A stretch of 63,168 nucleotides of DNA from JBCCMB01 sp039026555 (GCA_039026555.1 JBCCMB010000002.1:1-63168); one strand, 5' to 3'; shown: positions 16,428-25,410, counted from the stretch's first letter. Notes: generated from the letters alone by a model not told the origin. Translations and numbers: made by a program.

Positions 16428-16898
16428 CTAGGGGCCGCTGTCGCCGGGGCCGCGTTCTTGTCCCGGCAATTGCGACGGCAAGCGGCCGATCGTGCCGAAC
16501 AATTGCTCCAACAGACCCAGTTCGCGTCCGCGCGTGGGCGTCTCCCGCGACGCATATTCGACAATTTGGCCATCCGTGATGTCGCCGACCTCAACGGCTT
16601 CAACGACGTCCTCGTCATTGAATTTGATCGCAACGACTTTGCGTTCGGTCACTTTTGGTTTGTAAAACGCCATTTGGCGGCGTGTGGACGAGATGTAGAA
16701 CCATACATCATCGTCAAACACGCTTGTGGTCGATGGCGACCCCAAACGGGCGAGCACGGTTGACCGCGTATCAACGTTCGCCTCGACCTCTGTGGGCTCC
16801 ACCTGATCGGGCACATAGCCGTGATAATTTTGGCTCGCTTGGCATGCGCCGAGCGATAACACTGTCGCAGCGACTACCAAAACCGCGCGCTTCGCCAT
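16428..16898 (-). CDS. bamE: Outer-membrane assembly lipoprotein BamE (SmpA/OmlA)
   Basis: Component of the BAM complex that inserts beta-barrel proteins into the outer membrane. From ATG 16898, with GGAGAGG upstream, the protein is 156 aa. The lipobox is LSLGAC (Cys19). The SmpA/OmlA domain shows the STVLARLGSPSTTSVFDDDVWFYIS pattern (in two pieces: helix with LGSPS, then the strand with W-Y-I), followed by VVAIKFNDEDVV. The C terminus is a Pro/Gly-rich tail. It is divergently placed from the bc1 chaperone gene, a common alphaproteobacterial arrangement. Confidence 0.92.
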   Translation of the reverse strand: MAKRAVLVVAATVLSLGACQASQNYHGYVPDQVEPTEVEANVDTRSTVLARLGSPSTTSVFDDDVWFYISSTRRQMAFYKPKVTERKVVAIKFNDEDVVEAVEVGDITDGQIVEYASRETPTRGRELGLLEQLFGTIGRLPSQLPGQERGPGDSGP

Positions 16899-16967
16899 AT
16901 GACCTCTCCAAGTATCGATCACTGTCGTATCTGGACGAGGTGATGTTTGGCAAGCGGCGAGGGCGGC

Positions 16968-17510
16968 GTGAACTTCTTAAAAGCAGTGATGGGCGGTCGT
17001 AAGGATCAACGAGAATTGGTCGATAGCGCGCACGCGTCGATCATGGCGCAGGCGCTGCAACCAGCGTTTTTTGGCGATGGTCGCGTTGAAGACACCTTTG
17101 CCGGCCGGTTCGAAGTGGCGGCTTTGCACAGCGCCTTGGCGCTGCGGCGTTTGCGCGAATTGGGGCCGACCGGGCAAGCCTTCGCGCAGGAGGTGTTCGA
17201 CGAATTATTCTCTGGATTTGACGATGCGCTGCGTGAAATCGGAACAGGCGATCTGCGCGTGGGAAAAAAAATCCGACGAATCGGCGAGGCGTTTTACGGT
17301 CGCGCCCGCGCCTATGACGCTGCTTTGGCGCCTGATGCGGCTGAGACTGCGCTGGCGGACGCTATCGCGCGTAACATCGATTTGAAGGACGAGGTCGCGT
17401 CTTCGTTCGCGCAATACGCGCGGAAAGTCGCGGCGGCGTTGGACGCACAAGGCGAAGAAAGCCTTCTCAGCGCGCAATTTGACTGGCCGGATGCCACGCT
17501 AAGCTTATAG
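16968..17510 (+). CDS. Ubiquinol-cytochrome c chaperone family protein (CBP3-like)
   Basis: Helical assembly factor related to mitochondrial Cbp3/UQCC1, which supports biogenesis of the cytochrome bc1 complex. Typical features are DGRFEVAALHSALALRRL-type text (here AGRFEVAALHSALALRRL, about 46-63), then the FAQEVFDELFSGFDDALREIG helix (split over residues 72-93) and VGKKIRRIGEAFYGRARAYDAAL. GTG 16968 (MNFLKAVMGGRKDQRELVDS) is preferred, preceded by GAGGGCGG; a TTG at 16947 would add seven residues. The YceD/DUF177 gene often found between this gene and plsX in relatives is absent here. Confidence 0.88.
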   Translation: MNFLKAVMGGRKDQRELVDSAHASIMAQALQPAFFGDGRVEDTFAGRFEVAALHSALALRRLRELGPTGQAFAQEVFDELFSGFDDALREIGTGDLRVGKKIRRIGEAFYGRARAYDAALAPDAAETALADAIARNIDLKDEVASSFAQYARKVAAALDAQGEESLLSAQFDWPDATLSL

Positions 17511-17588
17511 CGTTACAATTGTATGGGTATCGTTTCGCACTATGCATGCTATGAGACGGTCGCCGAGGTTCGGCGTCAGCCATGACGG

Positions 17589-18647
17589 ATGAGCATGACC
17601 GATAGAAAAACGATCTCAGTCGACGGAATGGGCGGAGACAATGCACCCGATACCGTCGTTGCGGGCCTGGAGCGTTTTGCAAAGGACAATCTCGATTACG
17701 CCTTTTTATTGCATGGCGATGTAAACACGCTGACGCCCTTGCTGGACGCGGCGCCTCTAACAAAGGCGCGCGCCGAGGTGCGGCACACGGATCGCCAGAT
17801 CGGAATGGATGTGAAACCGTCGCAAGCTATGCGTCGCGGCAAAGGCACGTCCATGTGGAACGCCATCGAGGCGGTGAAGACCGGCGACGCGGACGCCGCC
17901 GTGTCGGCTGGAAATACCGGCGCGCTTATGGCGATGGCGAAGTTGATTCTCCGTACGCAAGAGGGCCTGCATCGTCCGGCTTTGGTCGCCAATTGGCCGA
18001 CGACGAGCGGGGTCGCCGCCGTTCTGGATGTGGGCGCGAACATCGCCGCCGACGCCGAGCAATTGGTCGAGTTTGCGATTATGGGCGAAGCGTTTTCGCG
18101 CGCCGTTCATCACAAGGATCGTCCAAAGGTCGGTCTTTTGAACATCGGGTCTGAAGACATGAAAGGCCATGACGAGGTTCGCGAGGCGGCGCAATTGATC
18201 CGCGATTGTGGCTTGGACATGGCCTATCACGGCTTTGTGGAGGGCGATGATATCAGCCTTTCGGGCGTCGACGTCATCGTCACCGACGGCTTTACCGGCA
18301 ACATCGCACTGAAATCAGCCGAGGGTGCAGCTCGATTGGTTGGCGGGTTTTTGAGCGACGCGCTGAAATCTGGCGTTTTTTCACGGCTGGGCGCGTTAAT
18401 AGCAATGCCGGCGCTGCGTCGGTTCCAGGCGCGCATGGACCCCCGTGCGGTGAATGGCGGCGTGTTTCTGGGCCTAAACGGCGTCGTCGTCAAAAGCCAT
18501 GGCGGCACGGATGCGATCGGCTTCGCGAACGCAGTGCGTATTGCGTCGAATATGTGCGAGAGCCGGTTCGCCGACGAAGTGGCGGTCAATTTGAAACGGT
18601 TAGCCGCCGCCTCTGAAGCGCAGGCGCTGAAGGAGGCCGCGTCATGA
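17589..18647 (+). CDS. plsX: Phosphate acyltransferase PlsX
   Basis: Converts acyl-ACP to acyl-phosphate, feeding PlsY in phospholipid synthesis; peripheral inner-membrane protein. 352 residues. Signatures are SVDGMGGDNAPDTVVAGL (near the start), a middle AVSAGNTGALMAMAKLILR, the VLDVGANIAADAEQL strand-helix, GLLNIGSEDMKGHDEVREA, and VIVTDGFTGNIALKSAEG. Two ATGs (17589 and 17595) are possible. The stop overlaps the fabH start as ATGA, giving the conserved plsX-fabH pair. Confidence 0.96.
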   Translation: MSMTDRKTISVDGMGGDNAPDTVVAGLERFAKDNLDYAFLLHGDVNTLTPLLDAAPLTKARAEVRHTDRQIGMDVKPSQAMRRGKGTSMWNAIEAVKTGDADAAVSAGNTGALMAMAKLILRTQEGLHRPALVANWPTTSGVAAVLDVGANIAADAEQLVEFAIMGEAFSRAVHHKDRPKVGLLNIGSEDMKGHDEVREAAQLIRDCGLDMAYHGFVEGDDISLSGVDVIVTDGFTGNIALKSAEGAARLVGGFLSDALKSGVFSRLGALIAMPALRRFQARMDPRAVNGGVFLGLNGVVVKSHGGTDAIGFANAVRIASNMCESRFADEVAVNLKRLAAASEAQALKEAAS

Positions 18648-19630
18648 TCGCGAATACAGCGCCGTATCGCTCTTTGCTTCGCGGCGTTGGCGGCTATCTG
18701 CCTGAAAAAGTGCTCACCAATGATGACCTGGCGACGATGGTGGACACGGACGACGCATGGATTACGGAGCGCACAGGTATCAAGAAACGCCATATCGCCG
18801 CAGATGGCGAGCTGACTTCAGATCTTGCGGCGGCGGCGGCGCGCCGAGCGATGGATGTGGCGGGCGTAACGCCTGCGGATATTGATTTAATCATCGTTGC
18901 GACCGCAACGCCGGATCGAACCTTTCCAGCGACAGCCACCATCGTACAACAAAAGCTTGGCGTTGAGGCTGGCGCTGCGTTCGATTTGCAAGCGGTGTGT
19001 TCGGGCTTCGTTTTCGCGATTGCAACGGCGGATAACTTCCTTGCGCGCGGGCAGTTTAAGCGCGCCTTGGTAATCGGCGCAGAGACATTCTCGCGCATTT
19101 TGGATTGGTCGGATCGCGGCACGTGCGTGTTGTTTGGGGATGGCGGCGGCGCCGTGGTGCTCGAAGCGGTCGAAGTCGGAAAGGCGGGCGATGCGGGCGT
19201 CTTGGGCGCGCATTTGCGCTCTGACGGGCGCTATGGCGATCTGCTTTATGTCGATGGCGGTCCGTCGGAGACGCAAACAGTGGGTCATTTGCGCATGGTC
19301 GGCAATCAAGTCTTTAAGCACGCCGTCTCAAAAATCTCTGCATCGATGCGCGAATTGGTGGAACAATCTGACATCACAATCGATGATGTTGATTGGTTTG
19401 TTCCACATCAAGCGAATCAGCGCATTCTAAAGGCCGTCGCCCGAGCGATGGATTTGGAAGACGGGCGAATTGTTTCGACGGTCGCAGACCACGGCAATAC
19501 GTCGGCCGCCTCAGTGCCTTTGGCGATGAGCGTTGCGCATGAAGAAGGTCGGATGAAATCCGGCGACACCGTACTGATCGAGGCGATCGGCGGCGGCTTG
19601 TCGTGGGGGTCGGCGCTCATTCGCCTTTGA
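18644..19630 (+). CDS. fabH: 3-oxoacyl-ACP synthase III (KAS III)
   Basis: Starts fatty-acid synthesis by condensing acetyl-CoA with malonyl-ACP. 328 residues, with the full catalytic triad: Cys119 in DLQAVCSGFVFA, His255 in FVPHQANQRIL and Asn285 in DHGNTSAASVPL. The early DAWITERTGIKKRHIA (about 37-52) is the usual substrate-entry region. Co-translated with plsX. 106 bases later a separate promoter region leads to ihfA. Confidence 0.97.
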   Translation: MIANTAPYRSLLRGVGGYLPEKVLTNDDLATMVDTDDAWITERTGIKKRHIAADGELTSDLAAAAARRAMDVAGVTPADIDLIIVATATPDRTFPATATIVQQKLGVEAGAAFDLQAVCSGFVFAIATADNFLARGQFKRALVIGAETFSRILDWSDRGTCVLFGDGGGAVVLEAVEVGKAGDAGVLGAHLRSDGRYGDLLYVDGGPSETQTVGHLRMVGNQVFKHAVSKISASMRELVEQSDITIDDVDWFVPHQANQRILKAVARAMDLEDGRIVSTVADHGNTSAASVPLAMSVAHEEGRMKSGDTVLIEAIGGGLSWGSALIRL

Positions 19631-19736
19631 TTAATGACAAGTAAACAGATGAATTTATTTGATATTTGACGTTATCACCCCTTAACAGCAGGCGCGACGC
19701 GCGTTACCTTTAAGTCATCGAGGCTGGAGCGACCGC

Positions 19737-20039
19737 GTGACTGAAGAAACCGTGACCCGCGCCCACATCGTTGACGCGCTTGTGCGCGAGGTGGGGCTGA
19801 CCCGACAAGATTCGAGCGATTTTCTCGAGCGCGTGCTTGAGTTGGTGTGCGATGAATTAGTCAATGAAGAACCGGTGAAGCTCGCGCGCTTCGGCAATTT
19901 CGTCGTCCGGCGTAAAAACGCCCGCGTGGGAAGAAATCCCAAGACTGGTCAAGAAGCTCCCATTACGGCGCGCCGCGTCGTGTCCTTCAAACCGTCTCCA
20001 TTGCTGCGTCGGCGGATTGAAGCGGCGCTCGCGGATTAA
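19737..20039 (+). CDS. ihfA: Integration host factor subunit alpha
   Basis: 100 residues, GTG start (MTEETVTRAHIVDALVREVG) with GGAG seven bases upstream. It has the HU/IHF fold: two helices, a sheet with FGNFVVRRKNARVGRNPKTG (57-76), and the DNA-intercalating arm with NPKTGQEAPI. IHF bends DNA as a heterodimer with the beta subunit, which is not in this window. The intergenic DNA before it (19631-19736) is AT-rich (GAATTTATTTGATATTTGAC) and probably carries its promoter. Gene order fabH-ihfA-merR is conserved in alphaproteobacteria. Confidence 0.96.
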   Translation: MTEETVTRAHIVDALVREVGLTRQDSSDFLERVLELVCDELVNEEPVKLARFGNFVVRRKNARVGRNPKTGQEAPITARRVVSFKPSPLLRRRIEAALAD

Positions 20040-20061
20040 TCGCCGGTCTGAAGGATTGTGC

Positions 20062-20643
20062 ATGCTGCCGTCTTTGAAGCAAGATTTCGGTTCAATAGAA
20101 AACCCAAATAACGCGACCCAAGCGCCTGACGGAAATACTGCGACGGCGCGTAGTGAAAAGTCTGACAGGGCTTTTCGCACCATTGGAGAAGCGGCTGCGG
20201 AGTTGAGTTTGAAGCCGCACGTTTTGCGGTTCTGGGAAACGAAATTCCCCCAAATTTCGCCCATGAAGCGTAAGGATGGTCGACGCTTTTATCGACCCGA
20301 GGACATGGAGGCGCTGCGCGCCATTCAGACCTTGTTGCATGATCGGGGTATGACGATCCGGGGCGCGCAAAAGCTGCTGAACGGTCAAGCTTCAACGCAC
20401 GTTGAACCGAATGTCGCGCCATTGCCAGCCGACGAGGTTGCGTCGGGCCGCTCTCAACGCGGCTTATCCGAAAGCGCCGCCGGCAAATCCGTGCGAGATC
20501 TGCAGTCGACCGTGCGGCAGGCCGTTGAGGGCGGCGCTTTTGATTCGGCGGACGACGACGCGTCAAAAGCTCGTTTGGGCCGTCTGCTGACCGATCTGAC
20601 AGATTTGAAGGCGCGGTTGGATCAGGTGCGGACGATTTCGTAG
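20062..20643 (+). CDS. MerR-family transcriptional regulator
   Basis: 193 residues from ATG 20062, with AAGGATT upstream. After a 35-residue Asn/Thr-rich leader comes a MerR-type winged helix: RTIGEAAAELSLKPHVLRFW, ETKFPQISPMKRKDGRRFYR, then EDMEALRAIQTLLHDRGMTI and RGAQKLLNG. The rest is a variable Ser/Ala-rich linker and a final coiled-coil helix (LTDLTDLKARLDQVRTI). No Cys cluster for metal sensing is present. This is the regulator usually found next to ihfA; its targets are not known to me. Confidence 0.9.
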   Translation: MLPSLKQDFGSIENPNNATQAPDGNTATARSEKSDRAFRTIGEAAAELSLKPHVLRFWETKFPQISPMKRKDGRRFYRPEDMEALRAIQTLLHDRGMTIRGAQKLLNGQASTHVEPNVAPLPADEVASGRSQRGLSESAAGKSVRDLQSTVRQAVEGGAFDSADDDASKARLGRLLTDLTDLKARLDQVRTIS

Positions 20644-20721
20644 ACGGCGATCCGCAGCGACCAAAGAAATCTTAGATTGCCACCCGGCCGGCCCGCTCTT
20701 ATAACGGCCGCCTACCGGGGT

Positions 20722-20799
20722 CGGAGCGTGGCGCAGCCCGGTTAGCGCACCGGTCTGGGGGACCGGGGGTCGGAGGTTCGAATCCTCTCGCTCCGACCA
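20722..20799 (+). tRNA. tRNA-Pro (anticodon GGG)
   Basis: A complete cloverleaf can be folded: acceptor CGGAGCG (20722-20728) with CGCTCCG (20789-20795), D stem GCGC/GCGC, anticodon stem CCGGT (20750-20754) with ACCGG (20762-20766) enclosing the loop CTGGGGG with anticodon GGG at 20757-20759, and T arm with TTCGAAT. Discriminator A and encoded CCA end at 20799. A TTTTTA run follows at once. Confidence 0.97.
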
Positions 20800-20936
20800 T
20801 TTTTATCCAGACTAGGACATAAACGGTGCGGCCCAATCGAGCCGCGTCTCTAAAGCTTGCGTCGCTTTGGGCGGCCGCATAACGGTGTTCTGAGCGCTCA
20901 ATCTGCGCTGTTGGCGTGTGAAGCGAGCGGCCGAAT

Positions 20937-22121
20937 ATGAAGATCATCATTGCGGGCGGCGGGATTGGCGGACTGACGACGGCGCTGTGCTGCCTGCATC
21001 ATGGGCATGATGTCGTCGTTTTAGAACGCGCGGCGGAACTGGGTGATGTTGGCGCCGGTATCCAAATTCCTCCCAATGCAATGAGGGTGTTTGAGGCGCT
21101 CGGCCTAGGCGGCGCGTTCGATAGGTTTGCGGTCCGCCCGGAAGCGATTGAGGCGCGGATGGGACGGTCGGGCCAGATGCTTTTCAACATTCCGTTGGCG
21201 GAGACTGCGCTTGAGCGGTGGGGCTCGCCCTATCTGCATATTCATCGCGCCGACTACATCACGCTGCTCGCAAGCGCACTTCGAGAAAAAGAAAAGACGT
21301 CGGTTCGATTGGGCCAAGAGGTCGCCGGGTATCGGCAGACCTTAAACAGCGTGACAGTTGAGCTCGCAGACGGATCGGAGCTGTCGGGCGACGTCCTTGT
21401 CGGCGCGGATGGCGTTCATTCGGTCGTTCGCGATCAGATGCTCGGCGCTGACCGCCCGGTTTTTACCGGTAATGTCGCATGGCGCGCGATTGTTCCCATC
21501 AAGCTTTTGGGGACCGACGCGCCAAGACCCACGGCGTGCGCTTGGATGGGGCGTGGCGCGCATTGCGCGACCTATCGGGTGCGTCGGGGCGAATTTGCGA
21601 ACTTAGTCGCTGTTGTAGAACGAGACGGCTGGACCCTCGAATCCTGGTCCGAGGAGGGGAGCCGCGAGCAGGCGCTGGCCGATTTCGCAGGATGGCATCC
21701 GACGATTACGCGTATCCTGGAAAAGACAGATAGGCTGTTTCGCTGGGCGTTGTTTGACCGCGCCCCGCTGACGACTTGGGTGGACGGACGCGTCGCGCTC
21801 TTGGGTGATGCGGCGCACCCGATGTTACCCTTTATGGCGCAAGGCGCGGCGATGGCGGTTGAGGATGCTTGGGTGTTGGCCCGAGAGCTCGCGTCTTCCG
21901 CGTCGGCCAACGATGGATTAAGAGCGTATCAATCGGTCCGCTATGAGCGCGCAAGCGCTGTTCAGGCGCGGTCCAGCGGAAACTCAAAGGTCTTTCACCG
22001 CAGAACGTGGCTGGGTCAGCTTGCGACCTATGGCCCGATGTGGTTGGCCGGAAAAGTCGCGCCTGCGCTGATCCACAAAATGTCTGATCAGCTTTATGGG
22101 TATGACGTAACCGCGCCTTAG
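20937..22121 (+). CDS. FAD-dependent aromatic-ring monooxygenase (salicylate hydroxylase-like)
   Basis: 394 residues of the single-component flavin hydroxylase class (PHBH fold). The FAD-binding GxGxxG lies at the N terminus (IIIAGGGIGGLTTAL, 3-17), the DG motif follows as DVLVGADGVHSVVRDQ, and the third motif GDAAHPMLPFMAQGAAMAVED starts at Gly290. The A-x-G-x-G-I-Q-I-P-P-N-A text near residue 42 is typical of salicylate and 3-hydroxybenzoate hydroxylases. Natural substrate unknown; no aromatic-catabolism genes are adjacent. Preceded by tRNA-Pro and convergent with the channel gene. Confidence 0.85.
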   Translation: MKIIIAGGGIGGLTTALCCLHHGHDVVVLERAAELGDVGAGIQIPPNAMRVFEALGLGGAFDRFAVRPEAIEARMGRSGQMLFNIPLAETALERWGSPYLHIHRADYITLLASALREKEKTSVRLGQEVAGYRQTLNSVTVELADGSELSGDVLVGADGVHSVVRDQMLGADRPVFTGNVAWRAIVPIKLLGTDAPRPTACAWMGRGAHCATYRVRRGEFANLVAVVERDGWTLESWSEEGSREQALADFAGWHPTITRILEKTDRLFRWALFDRAPLTTWVDGRVALLGDAAHPMLPFMAQGAAMAVEDAWVLARELASSASANDGLRAYQSVRYERASAVQARSSGNSKVFHRRTWLGQLATYGPMWLAGKVAPALIHKMSDQLYGYDVTAP

Positions 22122-22137
22122 ACTGTCGACACTCCAA

Positions 22138-22554
22138 TCAGCCCCGCAGGCGTCTCACCACTTCAAACAGGAATGCGGTATCTAGACCGAACAAGATAAA
22201 GCCGTCAGCGGCTTGAAAGCCAGCTAGAAGCCGTGTGTCGCTGGTCAGGATGATATCGCCATACCCGACCGTCGTTATTGAGATCAGAGAGAAATAGAAA
22301 GCCGGCTCGAACTCTTGGAAATCGCCGAGATACAGATATAGCCAAGCCCAGATAAGACTGACGAACAAAAAGCCCGTAACGAGCCAGCATGTGATCGCGG
22401 TGAGCACCACAGTTTTGGAGAAAGACCCGATCACGCGGATCCGTCCCTTATCGATGTGGTCCAACAAATCGATACAAACAACAATCATTGCCGAGGTCAG
22501 GGCGATGCTAAAGGCGATAATCCCGACGCCGACTAAGATGCTGAATGTGATCAT
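22138..22554 (-). CDS. Two-TM potassium-channel-like membrane protein
   Basis: 138 residues with hydrophobic segments at about 5-27, 46-74 and 113-132. Between the last two lies a pore loop FSLISITTVGYGDIILTS with the K+ selectivity filter TVGYGD (95-100), the hallmark of ion-transport-2 channels. No regulatory RCK domain follows, so it may be a minimal pore that assembles as a tetramer or a subunit of something larger. Its start lies 6 bases after the pqiC stop on the same strand, so it appears to be the last gene of the RND-Pqi operon, an unexpected partner. Confidence 0.82.
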   Translation of the reverse strand: MITFSILVGVGIIAFSIALTSAMIVVCIDLLDHIDKGRIRVIGSFSKTVVLTAITCWLVTGFLFVSLIWAWLYLYLGDFQEFEPAFYFSLISITTVGYGDIILTSDTRLLAGFQAADGFILFGLDTAFLFEVVRRLRG

Positions 22555-22560
22555 GCCTTA

Positions 22561-23139
22561 CTACCCCAGCGGCGGTTCCTCTATTTTGGATTCGATAATG
22601 TCGACGAGCCGCTCAAGGCCTGCAGACACCGACTGCATATAGCCGCGATAGCTGTCGTTTGATGGCGTGGCGGTGATGTTGAAACGTTCGATATCCGTAA
22701 TTTCATCATCCTCGATAATGATGAATTGACCGCCAAACTCCGCGCTGCCGCTTGGCGTTCGATAGAAATGATCGAAGGCGATGGAAAGCTGCAATTCGGG
22801 CGTCAAGCCGCGCGGATAGGGTTTGAGGACAACGGGTTTGTCGAAGGAGTCCTCCAAGGATCTCGCCAACGCGGCGGAAATTGCCTCTGCGGGTGGGTTC
22901 GCCCAGCGATGATCATCGTCTTCGAACAGCGTAGCTCCGTCCGTCATGGTCGTAATTTGCGGATTGCGCGCATAGGCAGGCAGCGAGACTTCGAAGAGGC
23001 CTATCGCGGCGTCCGGAGCGCCGGACGCCCTCGTCGGCGCCGGGAGGTCGAGGACATAGAGAGACGGCGGCGCGCTGGATGCGCAAGCCGTGACAGATGT
23101 GGACAGGGCGAAAAACAAGGTATTGCGAAATACAGTCAT
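22561..23139 (-). CDS. pqiC: PqiC-type ABC-transport auxiliary lipoprotein
   Basis: 192 residues. Lipobox SVTAC (Cys19), then SAPPSLYVLDLPAPT, the Y-x-L strand common to PqiC/DUF330 proteins, and IGLFEVSLPAYARNPQITTM, which begins the domain thought to rest on the outer membrane and meet the PqiB needle. In the known E. coli system PqiC is the outer-membrane-anchored partner of PqiA and PqiB in lipid traffic across the periplasm. It starts two bases after the pqiB stop. Confidence 0.86.
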   Translation of the reverse strand: MTVFRNTLFFALSTSVTACASSAPPSLYVLDLPAPTRASGAPDAAIGLFEVSLPAYARNPQITTMTDGATLFEDDDHRWANPPAEAISAALARSLEDSFDKPVVLKPYPRGLTPELQLSIAFDHFYRTPSGSAEFGGQFIIIEDDEITDIERFNITATPSNDSYRGYMQSVSAGLERLVDIIESKIEEPPLG

Positions 23140-23141
23140 TG

Positions 23142-24797
23142 TTATCGTCCCGTAATCAATGCGTTGGGGTTTTCTTCAAGCCGGCTGGATAGCGCCGCCA
23201 AAGATCGTGCGGCGTCCCGCAAATCTCCCACAGCGCGCGTCAGATCGACATAAAGCTCTGAATCGGGCGAAAGGCCCGAAAGCGTGGTTTCGCCCGCCAT
23301 CGCGATTTGGTTGAGATTGTCGATTAGGCGCGGAAGGTTTTGGCTTGCTTCGTCAATATTGACCGCAGCCGCGCCGAGCGCCTCCAGCGCATTGCTGAGA
23401 TCGCCGGGCAATTGTTGAGTGTCCGGGTTGGCGAGGAGCGCGTCAGCATCATTGAGCAAGGTGATTGCAGCGCCGAACAATTGATCAAGCGGCAGGTCTG
23501 AGACCGTTTCAATAATGTCTTCGACATTTTGCTGAGCGGCGCCCAGGCCGCCAGGCGCCGTGGGCAGCTCGGGATACGGCGTCGCCGAAAAGTCGATCTC
23601 GGCTTTTTCAACGCCGACGCCGTCGACAAAGCGAACAAGTTTGCGGCCGGTCAGAATGTTGCCTGAGGCGAGCTGCACACGCATGCCGGATTCAACCCAT
23701 CGATTGAGGCCGGCCAAACCGGCCTCCAAGGTTTCGTCGCTGGCGCCTATGCGGTTCGGTTCCAGCGAGAGTACGACATATATAAACGCTTCGCTTGGCT
23801 CAGCGCCCACATTCAGCACAATGTCCGCGACAGTTCCGATACGGATGCCTTGCCACTCGATCGGCGCGCCGGGCTCCAAACCGTTTATCGAGTCTTCGAA
23901 CTTCGCCATGAAGAAGATGTTTTCGTCTTCATCTGCGGAATAGCGGCTGTCCACCGCTGCTTCTCTGTCGGCGTAAAGAGGAAAGACGGGATCGTCTGCG
24001 AGTGGCGCGTCGCTCAGCGCCAAACCGATCCTGTCAAACGCCACGCCGCCGGCGATCAAGGATTGCAGGGATTCAAGTTTGAGCGCCAAGCCGTCCGTGC
24101 CCGCCACGACGGTGACGCCGGATGCGTTCCAGAAATGCGTCGACGCGCCGATCAGTTGATCATAGGGCGCCTCGATAAAAGCCGTATAGGTGACTTGCCG
24201 AAAATCCTCCGACAGTTCGCGGCTCTCAATTTGTCCGACCTTTAGTTTGCGGTAGTATATCGGTGCGCCGACGGAGGCGGATCCCGCATCCGGGGAGGTA
24301 AGCCGAACATGGCGTCCCTGCGCACCTGGCGGTGTAAGCGGCGGGACGTCGCGACCTTCGAATTCGCGCCGGCTCGATGACGGTGGTCGCGACCAATCCA
24401 CTTCGATGTAAGCGCCCGATAAGATCGTGCTTAGCCCGGTTAAATTCGTCCCAGACACATTGGCGCTGACGATCCAAAAATCGGTGGTCTCTCCCAAAAA
24501 GGGTTCGATCTCAGGTTCCATCCGAGCGGTGACGACCACTTCTTCCAAGCCTTCGCCAAAGCTCACGTCCTCAACCAAACCCACCACCACGTCGCGATGT
24601 TTAATCTCCGTCTTCCCGGCGCGTACGCCCTGCGCTTCGGTAAAGCGGATTTCAACCTCCGGACCGCGTTCGCTTAGCGATTGCCAGGCGACGGCGCCGC
24701 CGATCAGCGCAGCGAGAATTGGAACGATCCAAACCGTGGAAATTCCGCCGCGTTTGCGGTCTTCAACTTCCAAATCCATAGAGTCAGGCGGGGACAT
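23142..24797 (-). CDS. pqiB: PqiB-type MCE-domain protein
   Basis: 551 residues, close to E. coli PqiB. One transmembrane helix (about 20-38, STVWIVPILAALIGGAVAW) anchors the protein in the inner membrane. The periplasmic part shows MCE strands repeated three times (near 45 with VEIRFTEAQGVRAGKTEIKH split, near 160 with LTSPDAGSASVGAPIYYRKL, near 290 with FEDSINGLEPGAPIEWQGIRIG split), and a long C-terminal helix that would form the needle. It overlaps the upstream pqiA-C gene by 14 bases; GGAG sits eight bases before ATG 24797. Confidence 0.92.
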   Translation of the reverse strand: MSPPDSMDLEVEDRKRGGISTVWIVPILAALIGGAVAWQSLSERGPEVEIRFTEAQGVRAGKTEIKHRDVVVGLVEDVSFGEGLEEVVVTARMEPEIEPFLGETTDFWIVSANVSGTNLTGLSTILSGAYIEVDWSRPPSSSRREFEGRDVPPLTPPGAQGRHVRLTSPDAGSASVGAPIYYRKLKVGQIESRELSEDFRQVTYTAFIEAPYDQLIGASTHFWNASGVTVVAGTDGLALKLESLQSLIAGGVAFDRIGLALSDAPLADDPVFPLYADREAAVDSRYSADEDENIFFMAKFEDSINGLEPGAPIEWQGIRIGTVADIVLNVGAEPSEAFIYVVLSLEPNRIGASDETLEAGLAGLNRWVESGMRVQLASGNILTGRKLVRFVDGVGVEKAEIDFSATPYPELPTAPGGLGAAQQNVEDIIETVSDLPLDQLFGAAITLLNDADALLANPDTQQLPGDLSNALEALGAAAVNIDEASQNLPRLIDNLNQIAMAGETTLSGLSPDSELYVDLTRAVGDLRDAARSLAALSSRLEENPNALITGR

Positions 24798-25410
24798 GTT
24801 TGGTCTCCGGAGTTTTGGACGGACGATCCCAGATAAGGCGCGGGTCTAAACTCATCGCTGAAAACATAGTGAAAATGACCGACATTGCGAAGGCGTCTAC
24901 CCCGGGCCCCGGTAAGATCGACATGAGCCCGCCGATTTGAATAAGAGCCGCCAAAGCGGCGACGACGAAAACGTCAATCATTGACCATCGGCCGATAAAC
25001 TCCACCAGTTCATGCGCGAAATGGCGTCGATGATCATCTATCGCCCATTGTCGTTGGATCGATAGAGTGAGCCACGCGATCACGGCGAACTTTGAGAGCG
25101 GCACAACGATGCTGGCGATGAAGATCACCGCGGCGATCGCATAGCTTTCGTGGTGAATCAGCGTGATCACGCCGCCCATTATCGTGGCCGGGCTTTCACC
25201 GGAGGCTGACTGCGTCACCATAATCGGCATCACATTTCCTGGGATGTAGGCCACGACGCCGGCGATCCATAGCGCCCAAACTTTTTGAATCGAATGGGGG
25301 TTTCGCAGACGCGTTTTGGCGCCGCAAACCGTGCAGGTCTCGCCAGGGCGGTCGGTCAGAGTTCCGCACGTCCTGCACAACGCCAACCCCTTCTCGCGTG
25401 CGGTTGTCAT
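24784..25410 (-). CDS. pqiA: PqiA-family integral membrane protein, second half
   Basis: 208 residues from ATG 25410, which overlaps the stop of the first pqiA gene as ATGA. A zinc-ribbon-like N terminus (LCRTCGTLTDRPGETCTVCG, Cys12, 15, 26, 29) precedes four hydrophobic segments with the conserved ALWIAGVVAYIPGNVMPIM, FAHELVEFIGRWSMIDVFVV and LPGPGVDAFA. It corresponds to the C-terminal PqiA domain of the roughly 417-residue E. coli protein, which carries both halves in one chain. A long upstream extension of the frame is low-complexity and ignored. Confidence 0.88.
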   Translation of the reverse strand: MTTAREKGLALCRTCGTLTDRPGETCTVCGAKTRLRNPHSIQKVWALWIAGVVAYIPGNVMPIMVTQSASGESPATIMGGVITLIHHESYAIAAVIFIASIVVPLSKFAVIAWLTLSIQRQWAIDDHRRHFAHELVEFIGRWSMIDVFVVAALAALIQIGGLMSILPGPGVDAFAMSVIFTMFSAMSLDPRLIWDRPSKTPETKHVPA

